Positions 22,244-32,609 of a DNA stretch of 64,000 bases are shown here, piece by piece. The first letter of the stretch is position 1, and each line of letters begins with the position of its first letter. This DNA is from Anastrepha obliqua (lineage: Eukaryota > Arthropoda > Insecta > Diptera > Tephritidae): assembly GCF_027943255.1 (NCBI RefSeq), contig NC_072897.1:63388406-63452405 (forward strand), in the 5' to 3' direction. Below the pieces are notes generated by a model, which did not search any database, was not told the DNA's origin, and worked only from the letters and a program-made list of their open reading frames with translations. A program made the position numbers and the translations under genes.

Positions 22244-22924
22244 ACTTTACGTTATTCCAGAATAAAACAAATGGAAGGAAGGGAGATCGCCAGAAAGAAG
22301 GCTAAAAGAGTAGACACGTATTGCCCGGATTGTCCCCAAGAGCCATTTATGTGTTTAGAATGTTTTGAGAATCACCACAAACAAGTTTAATTTTTTGTTG
22401 CTGCAATAAAATGAATTTAATTTTTTTTTTTTCAAAACCAATTATTTCCAATTAGTTTTTGAGCTGCGCCGAAGCCACTATAACAGAAATTTCATGGGAA
22501 GCCATATATTTTATTATTGCAATAAAATCATATTTATCGTCAATCGTTGCTGTGTGACATGGCTAGAGAGAATAATAGTCGTGTCGGACATATGTGTCCG
22601 ACGTGGCGTAAACCGCATAGTACAGTGTCACACATATATGGCCGACGTGGCAGTCAATGTGTTAATAAAACTTATTATTTTAAACAGAAGGAAGGACTGT
22701 CTTCTTCCTTACATATATATATTGATATCACATATTATATAATATAATTTATTGATGCAACGCATGGTACATAGAAGTATTAAATTAATCAATAATAAAA
22801 TTGCTCAGTTTAGATTTCATGTAATTCCAACTTAAAATCATGATAATATAGTAATTATCATTTAATTTATCGTGTTTTGCTAATTTTGATTGGCCAATAG
22901 TTTCAAGTGCAACTGAATGTTAGG

Positions 22925-23304
22925 CTAACAGAAACACTTGGATGTGTTTGCAACACATCTCTTTAAATACTGCGGACTCGTAGTTTCTTCCTTGGTCTGA
23001 ATACAACTCGATAGGTACCTAGTCACCAAGTTCTGCACAAAAACCTTAGCAATGGTTTTAGCTTTTGGGTTTGGTAAAGTGTACACTTTACTGCAGAAAT
23101 CCCTAAAAACGAGCACATATTCGATGTCGGAGTCACTAGACCCGCCACATCCATGGCCTCTGGCTCAAATGGTGAAACCGCGTTATATTGGTGTAATCTT
23201 CCACGACTTCGATCTTTTTGGTCTTTCGCTGACCAATAACGCACCCAACATGCCAGAGGACTATTAATTTTTAGATGGTATCTCTCCAGCGTCTTTCGCT
23301 CCAT
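22925..23304 (-). pseudogene. Gypsy-type integrase fragment
   Basis: Two overlapping frames (23304-23023 and 23116-22925) join by a frameshift near 23110. The first gives the tail of the zinc-binding domain (CWVRYWSAKDQKDRSRGRLH) and FEPEAMDVAG, where the first catalytic Asp is expected. The second gives VFRDFCSKVYTLPNPKAKTIAKVF. The later catalytic Asp and Glu are missing. The product would have inserted element DNA in the nucleus. Confidence 0.75.
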
Positions 23305-23773
23305 GATCTTTTTCAGCTAAGCATTATTTAATTGACTACTTCTTATCGCACTTGCCTCCCACCCATTATTGGGTTGCAATTGCATTAACCTGATATCAAC
23401 TATTCCTTCAGATATCTCGATTTCGGAACAATGCTTACACTCTATAGTGCAAGGACGCCGACGTAGTCCATCAGCATTTCCATGTTATCCCCTGTTTGTT
23501 TCAATGCTCAACCTCGAAGTCGTAATTTTGCAGCTTTTTTCTCCTCGTCTGTCTTGACGCCTTGGTATGTCACCTTTTACCAAGATACGCGACTTCTGTT
23601 TTAAACAAGGCACACTTCTTTGGATTTAGTTGTAATTACGTGAAGGCAATGCGCGGCAGGATTTCTTCCAAATTCTTTAGATTGTTCCTAAAATTGTTAC
23701 CCATTATGCTGATGTCATTCGGATAGACCAAACAAGTTTTTCAGTGAAGGCTCCTCGGCACAAGCTCCATTAA

Positions 23774-24502
23774 GGGGGGGGTAACGTTAATTCATGGAAA
23801 AAAAGGCACATTTTTATGATTTTTTTTTGATGACACAGTTAAAATTTATTCGTCAAATATTTTAGTACATAAAACTATAGCATTTGAAGTATATTTTGTG
23901 AAATTTTCATCCAAAAATATTTAAAAATACGGCAATGGCAGAAATTATTCGGACGCATCTCAAAAAAAAGTAGTTTTGCGGTGCCCCTCATAACTCGGTG
24001 TTAAATCATCTAAAATCAAAAAACCAAAGTTATTTCGTTAGATAATCGTTTTCTCCGGGTAACGCCGAGAGGGTTTTTTGAAATTAAAAATTTTTCGATT
24101 TTTGGGAACACGTTAAAGTCAAAAACACGATTTTCGCGTAAAAAATCGGTGAATTAGTTACCGTAAAAACAAAAGTATCAACAAATTCAAAAAAAACTCT
24201 TCGGCGTTACCTTATAAAACATCTACAGAAAAAGTGTTCAAAATTTCAAAAGGATCGGTGCAGTAGTTTGAAAGTTATGAGGGGCACCGACTTTGAAAAC
24301 GTAAGTTGTGGGAACAACGCTTTAAAGTACAAATGGCGCGCGGTTGAGCCAGGTAGGTAGCAACACTTACATGGCTGTATCTTTGTAAGTTTTGCTCCGA
24401 TTCATCTAAAATTTTCACAGAATATTCTTGAAAGGTTCTTCATTTAAAAAACCAAATAAAAAAAAAATGCACAAAAAAAAATTTAAAAACGTTACCCCCC
24501 CC
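23774..24502. mobile_element. 729-bp MITE with G8TAACGTT ends and TTAA duplication
   Basis: The ends GGGGGGGGTAACGTT and AACGTTACCCCCCCC are perfect inverted repeats flanked by TTAA (23770-23773 and 24503-24506). The interior is AT-rich with two internally complementary GGTGCCCCTCATAAC / GTTATGAGGGGCACC segments (23980 and 24280), so it can fold back. It has no coding capacity. TTAA targets point to mobilisation by a piggyBac-type transposase. Confidence 0.92.
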
Positions 24503-24960
24503 TTAAGCGCTGCATAAAGGTATTACAGAAAACTGCCATAACCTATCTCCTATGCTGAAGGCCGTTTTCTCACTATCGCAATCCTCAATTTTTACCTCTT
24601 GGTAATAACCACTTTTTAAATCAAGTATGGAAAGCCATTTCGCGGCGGATAGAGTGTTAAGAGTGTCATATATGCGGCAACGAATAGATGTACTTTTTCG
24701 TAAGTTTGTTAAGCTTACTGTAATCCACACAAAATCGGGTGCCCCAATCTCTGTTTTTAACTAGTACAACCGATGTGCTCCACGTGCTAATTGATAGGTC
24801 AATAACTCCACTTTGCTGCATGTCTTGGATTATCTGATTTGCTTCTTCGCGCTTTGCTAGAGGAACTCGACACCGAACTTGATGAATTAGTTTTGCATCT
24901 CCTGTGTCTATTCGAAGTTTCACGATGACAGTTTTTCCAAAATGTCCACAATCACTCTTA

Positions 24961-25825
24961 ATTCATACAGTCAAGTCCTTATGAAGTCGGGGGCTTACTA
25001 CGAAGAATCCTTGATATTCTCATCTTTTGGTTTTTCATAGCTTATATATTTTAATGAAATTAAGTCTAAAATGAGGTTTAAAAATGTTTTTTCTAAAGCA
25101 TTTCTACAATCCAAATACGTCTTTATTTCGTACAATAAAATACTTTATTTCTGTCCGGGAAGAAGACACTGTACGAAGTTCTGCGCCGGGTGTATATATA
25201 AACAAAGATACACGACAGCAAAAAAATGTATATATTACTTACTATTTCGCACAGTTTTTGTTAATTGCATAATCCCATAAGTAAATTTATATCTTAATTA
25301 AATATTTATCTTCTATTATAAGAGAACAAAAAGAAATGTATATTAAATTTCTAATTGTACGAAATTTCGAAAACGTGAACATGTTTAAAGCTACCGGCGG
25401 CTTTTGTTTACATTATTAGTGGATTCGCACTTGACACACAGCAGCTAAAACAATCATGATTTACTACGACTGTCGCCATTTTGTCGTGCATTTAGAAGAT
25501 ATATTTACATATATGATGGAGAGAAAAATCAGGTGCCTGTCGTAGTACCGTTACTTTGCTCTCAGCGAATTTGAGAAAGAGTGATGTCATATTAGACCCA
25601 GTGTGGCCAGATTACCATTTTCGTAACTTGATTTAGCACTTTTTTTGTTATTTAGTCTCGGAGTTTTAGTTCTTTCTTCATGACATTTTTCTAGCCTGTT
25701 CTAATTAAAATGTAATGTTTGCCATGTAAAATACACATTTTTTAAAAATTAGTTCAATAATTCACTCAGTTTTATTTAACTTTAATTTTTTTTAACATCT
25801 GGTCACATTGCCCGCGATTGCGTTT
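24961..25825. other. Unassigned AT-rich sequence
   Basis: I see no reliable gene. The stretch 25430-25560 contains TTTACTACGACTGTCGCC and an inverse-like GTGCCTGTCGTAGTACC, a weak palindrome that may mark a degraded TIR element. Confidence 0.4.
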
Positions 25826-26425
25826 GTTTTTGATGTTCTTCTCCTTCCAGCAGTCAAATCTCTCTCGCTACTGCAGTGTTGCCTAGCTGTGGATATAAAA
25901 ACGATCTAAAATGCCTATTTAAATAAAATAAGGTACCAAATTTTTATTCAGTTATTTAAAGAACAAATTGTGTGACAAATTATCTTTAAAATGCCCGTTG
26001 TTTTAAATAAATGTGTTATGGTTATCTACAATTTAAGTTTTTGGTTGAGAGAAACTCTTGAATACTATGAATGCGTCTCTTGATGCCCTATGTCTCCCTA
26101 AGGATAAAGGACCGGAAAAAACACCAATTACACCACTGTGGTTTTAATTCGCGTTCAGTAAATTCAAACGCTTTTTAAAATGAGTAAATGAGGTTTTCAA
26201 TGTTTACAATGAGTAAAAAGAAGATTGAATATTCTTGCAAAACCTTAAAAAGAGCAAAAAACTAAATTTGCACTTTCAAAATATCAAATTTTATAAGAAT
26301 CAACAAATTTTCATTAGCCCTTAAATTTTCTCAGAGTGACCTTTTTTAACCTTTTGTTTAATAATACAATTTTATTTTAAACTTACAGCTTTAAATTTCA
26401 AAAAAGAAACAAACGCTAAACTGAT
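25826..26425. repeat. Inverted dispersed repeat P, left copy
   Basis: This stretch matches the reverse complement of 39208-39885. Shared landmarks include CTACTGCAGTGTTGCCTAGC, ATCAACAAATTTTCATTAGC and TTGTTTAATAATACAATTTT. There are indels and visible divergence. It is non-coding. The two copies face each other 12.8 kb apart. Confidence 0.8.
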
Positions 26426-27730
26426 TCGTTTTATTACTTACAGGATCATTTCAAAAATCCGCACACACATTTTTTTTCGGGAGAAAATGACGTACTTAAA
26501 GTTATTCAACAAAAAGTGGGGATAAAAATATCCCACGATCTGGCCACAATTCTCTCATGTTTTTTAGATTCATTGTTTCTCCCCAAATATTCCTCGATTG
26601 ACTCTTGCGGTGGTAACTCGTTTTATATTAGTTGTAAAGGTTTGGGCTTATCTATTGTCACACAAGGCAAGGCATAGTTCTGGGTTTCGATGTATTATAC
26701 GTGTTAGCGCGCCCCTCTTTATAATTCATCGTCGCCGCCCCTGTACTTCCAATTGTCGTTACAGCTATCAAATTTACATTCACACTTTATCATCACTGCA
26801 GTTGTTGTTGTCGTCGCTATTGTCATCGCTGGAGCTCCCGTTTACTTACTTCCACTATCTTTGCACCTTCCTTTATGCATTCTTTTGCCTAATACGAGTA
26901 ACTAACAGCATAAGCATAAGTTTGTCGAACTATTTTCGCTCATTGTATTTTTTCCTGCTATTTCAGAAAATCATACGATATGTGACCATCATATTGTAAC
27001 AGGTGAAATAGCAGGACCTTTCTAATATACCATAAGCGTCTTGGTTTATTCATATATTTAATTTAGTAATAAGAATCATTCTCTTGTCAGAGCTCAATAA
27101 ATAAAGGCTTCACGATTCACCAAGAAGCATTAGTACAGTAACGGTCGAACAGAAAATTAAAATGTCGAGCATAACGCCTTATTGCGTATTTTGTAAAAAA
27201 AAACAACTTCTCCGTTAAAATTTTTTAGTGAAGACAATTTATGCAAGTGCAATGAAATATTAACTATCCGGAAAAATAATAACTTTTCTGGATTCGAAAC
27301 TGTGCTTCCTACGCAACAAAACAATTTTTAGTTATACCATTGCCAGTGTTATCGCCGCTTCACGGCTTTACCGCCAAAATATAGAAAACTAGCATCGGTA
27401 TCTACAGATGCATTATCTCCTTTATCATTACCGTATGTATCTTGATTTGTTCTAATTAAGCTCAATTTTTTTATTGCAATTTTTATTAATATAATGTAAT
27501 ATTATGGGAATCTTAATAATATAATATTTGCATCGTGCACGACATTACTTATACCATAACACTATACTTTTTAAGTCGGAAATTAAACTATACGCTTTCA
27601 CAGAAAACGTATACATTGAATTTTTAACGCATACATTTCAATATTTATGTTCACGTTACAGTTAAAAAGAATATTATGAAGTAATAACAATAATTATAGT
27701 AACACCATAATGCAATTCATAATATACCAG
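26426..27730. other. Unassigned AT-rich sequence
   Basis: An open frame at 26598-26999 encodes a Leu/Ser/Phe-rich peptide without recognisable domains, which I take to be chance. I see no repeats or RNA genes. Confidence 0.4.
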
Positions 27731-29415
27731 TAGTGCGATTCACTAACTCTTATCGATTCGACAATTGTTTGTTTTGTCGACAGTATATGTCGATAGCACT
27801 GTCGATTGTGCTATTCACCAACTTATGTTAACTAACACTGAACAGCTGTTTTCTTCTATTTATTCAAACTGATAGAGAGTGGCATCTTTGTAAAATTAAA
27901 TGTCAAAATGAGCGACTAACACAAAGAAAAAGAACAAAGAAACATACTAGCCAAGCTGTTAGATTCAATTTTAAGTGTTTTTTACCAATTACCATATATT
28001 TGCATAAAGTAAGTACAATAAAATAACTGTTTATTTGAATTTATTCTTTTATTAATACTTTTTGTATATTGCTTTAGGATGACATCGACAGCTACTAAAA
28101 GAAACCGTGCCACACCCGAGCAGCTAAATCGTATGCTTGACTACCTAATGGAAGTCCCGTGTCTAGCAGGATCTAGGTTCCACAGCATCCATGGTAAGTT
28201 CGAATGCAACAAAAAGTGGAGCGAGCTAGCAACAAAGTTAAATAGTCTGGGTGGAGCAGTGAAGACAGCCAATCAATGGCACACGGTAAGAAAATATTGT
28301 GTTATTACTTAAAAGTAGAGAGATGTTAATCATTTCCCTAAAAAGGTATGGCGGGACTTAAAAAGCCGCACTAGCATCAAAGCACGAAATCGGCGAAGGC
28401 AACCAGCTTTAACTGGAAACAGGCCTATCAGTGAGGAGCCCCTAACGGAATTCGAGAGGCGGGTGTCTGCTCTTATAGGGGAAGAATATATGAATGGGCA
28501 CGATTCAACAGCTGAAAATATTCCACTAGAGGAGGTAAATTGCATGAAGTGTATGTTTTAAAGTGTAACTTACTGGTGTGTAAATTTTTAGGTAATCCAA
28601 ATGGTATCGAAGTGGAAGATGAAAGCATGATTTCGGAAGCCCCGTCGCCTTTACGGACGCCACTTGCAGAAAATTTCACGCTGAGGTCAGGTAATTCGCA
28701 CATCTCAGACAGAAGAACACCACGGGCGAACTTGAAAAGAAAGCGCATGGAAGAAGACGGTGATGCTCGGAAGAAATTTTTGGAAATAGCAGAAAAACAG
28801 GCAGATGCACTAAAGGTAATTTCTTTTGAACTTTATGTAAAATAATTTTTTTATACCTATTTGTCCATTGGTGATTGTATTTTAATAGATGCTAGCCCAG
28901 TCGAGTGTAGAAACCGTCGAAGTCGCGAAACAACAAGCAGATGCTTTAAAGGTAATTTATTTTCAATACATAAAAGTGGCATTTTATTAATTGTTCTTGC
29001 TATTTTTTAATAGATCTTAGCCGAAAGCAGCTCTGCAAGTGCCCAGGCGAATAAAATGATGGAGGCAATAGCCGTATTGGGGAATGGTTTAAGCGCTACC
29101 GCGGAAGCATTCAACAATCTAACGCCAATCATAAGCCAAATACTCAAAGGACATACTCGCGCTTTTTAAATAATTTTTTGATCATATAATTTCACAGTTT
29201 TGATTAAAATCACTAATTCTTCTTTATCGTTTGATTTAACAACACCAAAATTATTGTCGTTTAGATTGCGATAATCGACATCGTAACCAAACAGCTGATT
29301 TTGTCTTGTCGATTTTCGTAATGAGATGGGTTACTGAATAGCAAAATCGTAAAAATTGTGGTTAAGGAAAGATAACAAAGCGAATATCGATAAAATGTGT
29401 TAGTGAATCGCACCA
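27731..29415 (+). mobile_element. PIF/Harbinger-like element carrying a Myb/SANT-like ORF
   Basis: The ends are inverted repeats: TAGTGCGATTCACTAAC at 27731 and GTTAGTGAATCGCACCA ending at 29415. Each is next to CAG (27728-27730 and 29416-29418), a possible 3-bp target duplication. Palindromic TGTCGATA/TATCGACA motifs sit inside both ends. The only gene is the DNA-binding-protein ORF; the DDE transposase is absent, so the copy is non-autonomous or half an element. Confidence 0.65.
28079..29169 (+). CDS. Myb/SANT-like DNA-binding protein of a Harbinger element, five exons
   Basis: Proposed exons are 28079-28285, 28346-28534, 28592-28815, 28889-28951 and 29014-29169, all with GT-AG introns of 57-73 bases. 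Exons 1 and 2 encode a Myb/SANT-like (zeste-type) domain: RATPEQLNRMLDYLMEVP, KKWSELATKLNSLGG, then TVWRDLKSRTSIKARNRRR, followed by an EFERRVSALIGEEY block. Exon 3 is basic (NLKRKRMEEDG). Exons 3-5 repeat an EKQADALK / KQQADALK / ILAESS unit, predicted helical. In Harbinger elements such a protein helps bring the transposase to the ends. The exon 2-3 join is one base out of phase, so either splicing differs or the gene is broken there. Confidence 0.65.
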
Positions 29416-29562
29416 CAGATCTTTTACAGTTGTATACATATATAATTTAACTATACTCATGAAAACAATTATTTTTATAAGGCAACAGGAAGATGGTTCA
29501 AGTTCAAGTGCGGAGGTCAATGAAACCAATCCCATAAATTCCTTACTTGCCGATGATACTGA

Positions 29563-29604
29563 ACTGTGAGTGAGATACTGTGAGTGAGATACTGTGAGTG
29601 AGAT
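29563..29604 (+). repeat. Three perfect 14-bp tandem units
   Basis: The unit ACTGTGAGTGAGAT occurs three times head to tail. It lies at the start of the unrecognised repetitive gene remnant and introduces a stop (TGA) in one frame. Confidence 0.95.
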
Positions 29605-31614
29605 AAATATAAGCCCACAAGTTTCCGAAAATATAGTCTTTGTTGCCGAATCCGATACTTTTCCTGAAAACGTTGAAGGTAAATATATTAACGTATGTTT
29701 CTTTGCGATAGAAGCAGAAAAAACGTTAAAGATCGTGAGGAAAAATTCTCTGTTTTTTCAAAAGATGGACGCGATACAATTGAAAATTTGGCAATCGAGA
29801 GCAACGATTCCGACATGATCCAGACAATTCAGGACTTACAATCAGATAAAGATTATTATTTTCATAAACATTGCAAAATTGCAAAAATCATTATATTACT
29901 TCCCGGGAGTCAATATTACAACAAGGAAAAGAAAAATCTGAATGGAATTTGACAAGAGACATCCGTGCAGAAGCTTACGATGTACGTAATTGAGCAGTTT
30001 GTCGCTGAAAATATTGTCAATAAAGATCAATCTTCTTTTTTTTGCAGTCTTAAATGAAATTTTCATTGAACACATGAATAAAAATCAACAGGATTTTTCA
30101 AATTTTAGTTCTACACCGTATCATTTAAAAGATAGATTACTAAAAAAATGTCCAAAAAAAAATGTCATATCATTTAAAGGTCAAACTCTTGTGAAACTAT
30201 TCAAGGGTATTATTATAAAAAATGAAATTGAAAAACACAGCATTTTAGAAGCTGCTTTACATATTCTACATGAAGAAATACGTCAAATTCAATCTCAAAA
30301 GTTACCACAACAGATTAAAAGGAATAATTTAATTAATACATTTTTATATAAATTGAATATCTAGTGCTTATTATCGACGGAGGCAAAACAAAAAAACAGC
30401 GAGGCTAGCTAAATCGTGTTAAGATGATTTGATTTACGCTGTTCATAATGGTACAATAAAAGTGTCAAAGCACATTTTCTTAGGCATGACGTTAAAAAGT
30501 TTAACCAACAGCCATAAAGTTGTCAACATTGTAAATCGATATGGACATTGCTGCAGCTACAGTACATTGGAGGGCTTTGAGACTGAGGCAACATTCACTT
30601 CTTGCGAATTGTCCGAAATTTGTCCAGAAGGTATTGTACGAGCACCTGACTTAGACACTGGGGTTGCATTCGACAACTACGATCGTTTCGTAGAAACGAC
30701 AACTGGTAAAGATACACTTCAGATACTGTTGGTATCATTTTTCAGATTAAAAAGAATATTATAAGCGACGAAGCTGTTGGAAATGAGTATGTACAATCAA
30801 GTTTAGAGATTGAAAGTCGTATTGTTGACGAAGAAGCAGTTGAATATGGGCATTTCCACAGAAGTGTCAACCGAAGCCAAAAAATTCAAAGTCTATAAAA
30901 TTATGTTGTTTTAACATATTTTTATAGGGAATCTATTAAATGTAACTTCAGAATCTCGTAAACACAGATGAAGTTTTGATATTGTTACCCACGAACAAAT
31001 ACGATATACAAAAAAACCGAGACTTACTGAAAGTATGTTGCCATCTGATTCCTTACTGCAATTAAATGCAATTAATATCTGTCAGTGCAGCACATTGACT
31101 TTGTATGGGTGCTTTCACATTATTTGGATTTGCCGGGCACAGAAATGGGGGTTGGTTTTAATAGTTTGTTATACGAAGATACATCTCCCAAGCACAACAT
31201 TTGTTATTTAACAACAATTAATGCTTCACCAACTAACAGAGATATTGTATATGAAAGTATGATGCAAAGTAAAAAAGTGGCTCTTGAGTGCGGACATCGA
31301 AGTAACGTACGACTTTGCGATTGCCAAAATTGCATTGCAGATTCAGAGCACGGAAAAGGGAACTTTTAACGATTTATTTATCCATCAGTATTTCAACTAT
31401 GATGGCGTACTTCAAAGCAGTAGGTAAATTTATTGATAACTGTGGTTTGACAACCATTATGGTGAATAAAGAATTCATTGCCTATGGATCGGTCAAAGGG
31501 TTTATTACTGGCAAGCATTTTAACAGATGTAAATGCCTACATCCAATGATAACGTTAGCATTGAAAATATTACATTTTGAAAACTTTATTCAACAAAGCC
31601 ACCTAATGCTCTAA
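29594..31614 (+). pseudogene. Remnant of an unrecognised repetitive, multi-exon gene family
   Basis: Successive frames give DREEKFSVFSKDGRDTIENL and KDYYFHKHCKI (29695-29952), a gap that looks like an intron (GTACGTAATTG...TTTTTTTTGCAG, 29980-30045), then ENEIEKHSILEAALHIL-like helical sequence (to 30364), SHKVVNIVNRYGHC and GVAFDNYDRFVETTTGKDTL (30429-30764), and WVLSHYLDLPGTEMGVGFNS with INASPTNRDIVYESMMQSK (31085-31369). I recall this block order in many uncharacterised, multicopy arthropod proteins, but do not know a named superfamily. At least four frameshifts are seen. The retained intron means it did not spread here by RNA copying. Confidence 0.55.
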
Positions 31615-31904
31615 TTAGCTGCAGAGAATGTTTATTATATTATGTGTTTATGTTTAAGCTCTACTTACTCTCTGTTATTTTATTCTCTTCCTTTATTTTA
31701 TTGTTTTTCTCTTACCCTCTCTCATCTTGTGTTACTTCTTAATTTTCTCTGTTCTTCTAACTACTGCTTTTGTTCTGTTTATTGCTCTTCTATCTTTGTT
31801 TATTTGTATTTTTGCAAACATACATATACTCTTGCGTGCTTGTGTTTTGTTGTTTCTGTTTTTGTTCAGTATTACTTAAATTCTTAGGTCGGTTCGGTAA
31901 ACTG

Positions 31905-32584
31905 AGCTCCAGCGTTAATGAAAATAAGAAAATTCTCATTGAAACTATGTGCAAACAAAATGATGGTTTTAATGTAGTACATTTTAATGCACGTAGCCTA
32001 AGTCAGGAAAAACTTGATTTTACTAGGTGCACTTTCGAAGATTCTGCAGTCGATGTAATTTGCGTTTCTGAGACCTGGTTTCATAACGACCTCCCTGATT
32101 TCAAAATGAATACTTATTTACTGAAGTATCTGATAGCATGAATAAAATTTTAATTGCATGTGTTTACAATCCTAACAAAAGTATTGCTCTTGATACACTA
32201 TTTGTTGACCTGTCTGATTTTGTCTTAAATTACGAACGTATCCTGTTGTGTGGTGATTTTAATGTTAACATTTTAAAAAATGAGCCTAGTAGTAGTAAAC
32301 TATTCGACCAGTTGGCAACAGCAGGACTTTGTGTTGTTAACGGAATTACCCCAACGAGATATTCAAATAACTCCCAACCCAGTCTTCTTGATTATTTTAT
32401 AACATGTGACTTGTCACATATTCTTAAATTCGACCAAGCTGACTTTATATCTGACCACGACTTAATATTTTGTACCTTAGATGTTGTGATGAATCGTCCA
32501 AATTTAGGTGCCACCTATGAGTATCGTGATTTTAAATCGTTGAATGTTAATTCTTTGTATTCAGACATGGGTTCTATAAATTAG
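31905..32584 (+). pseudogene. L2/CR1-group LINE endonuclease
   Basis: Two overlapping frames (to 32141 and from 32138) read VVHFNARSLSQEKLDF, VICVSETWFHNDLP (catalytic Glu of the SETW motif), ILLCGDFNVNIL (GDFN), PSLLDYFITCD and DFISDHDLIF (SDHD). All endonuclease motifs are present, but a frameshift near 32140 splits the domain between SETW and GDFN. The end at 32584 is a premature stop before the RT linker. Confidence 0.8.
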
Positions 32585-32609
32585 AATTAATGTTGGTTTC
32601 TTAGTTCTG

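Larger units (their letters stand above)
18680..22390 (+). pseudogene. piggyBac-like transposase, C-terminal part, split by hAT
   Basis: The first part (about 18725-19103) reads GRDVRILSTKHSPRMVEEA, then after a deletion WYRKLGIEYLLGLSVVNAFVVY, both conserved piggyBac blocks near the end of the catalytic domain. The second part (22252-22390) resumes in frame with KRVDTYCPDCPQEPFMCLEC, the cysteine-rich C-terminal domain that binds the element ends. The hAT lies between the two. Stops at about 18858 and 19021 and the loss of the N-terminal two thirds make it dead. Confidence 0.85.
18530..22661 (+). mobile_element. piggyBac-like transposon, internally deleted, TTAA target
   Basis: The ends CACATTGACTGCCA (18530) and TGGCAGTCAATGTG (ending 22661) are perfect 14-base inverted repeats, each next to TTAA (18526-18529 and 22662-22665), the piggyBac target. 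Subterminal motifs of the form CATATGT-CGACGTGGC occur near 18690, 22588 and 22632. Without the nested hAT it is only about 1 kb and retains just the C-terminal part of a transposase. Confidence 0.9.
13195..22713 (+). mobile_element. Gypsy-type LTR retrotransposon, deleted, with nested insertions
   Basis: Order: LTR, leader from 13811 (TGGTGGCTGATCGG as probable primer site), gag remnant (about 16300-17030), RT remnant (17280-18150), integrase scrap (18195-18440), then a partial 3' LTR. RNase H, most of integrase and the 3' LTR U3 are missing. Integrase passes straight into LTR sequence near 18440. The leader holds foreign material (14.1-15.9 kb), and the 3' LTR holds the piggyBac/hAT nest. 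The element is clearly defunct. Confidence 0.65.
18440..22713 (+). repeat. Partial 3' LTR, split by a piggyBac-like insertion
   Basis: The parts 18440-18529 and 22662-22713 together parallel 13705-13810: both have an AAACAAATT...CTAATTTCAATTTC stretch and then TTTAAACAGAAGGAAGGAC...CTTACA. The 5' portion of this LTR was lost in the deletion that also removed integrase. The break point is the TTAA target of the piggyBac-like element. Confidence 0.7.
22915..24960 (-). mobile_element. Second gypsy-type element remnant, split by a TTAA MITE
   Basis: On the minus strand an RT (24923-24503, continuing 23769-23330) precedes integrase (23304-22925). RT motifs include SGVIDLSISTWSTSVVLV, FCVDYSKLNKLT, LSILDLKSGYYQ and, beyond the MITE, a SKTCLVYPNDI block where YLDD is usual. 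Integrase shows NSPLACWVRYWSAKDQK (the zinc-binding region) and AMDVAG...LVFRDFCSK. RNase H and one end of integrase are deleted, and no LTRs are visible. Confidence 0.8.

Noticed and set aside
26598..26999. 133-codon ORF as a membrane protein gene
   Set aside because: Hydrophobic character follows from T-rich codons. There is no domain, no conserved context and no supporting neighbour.
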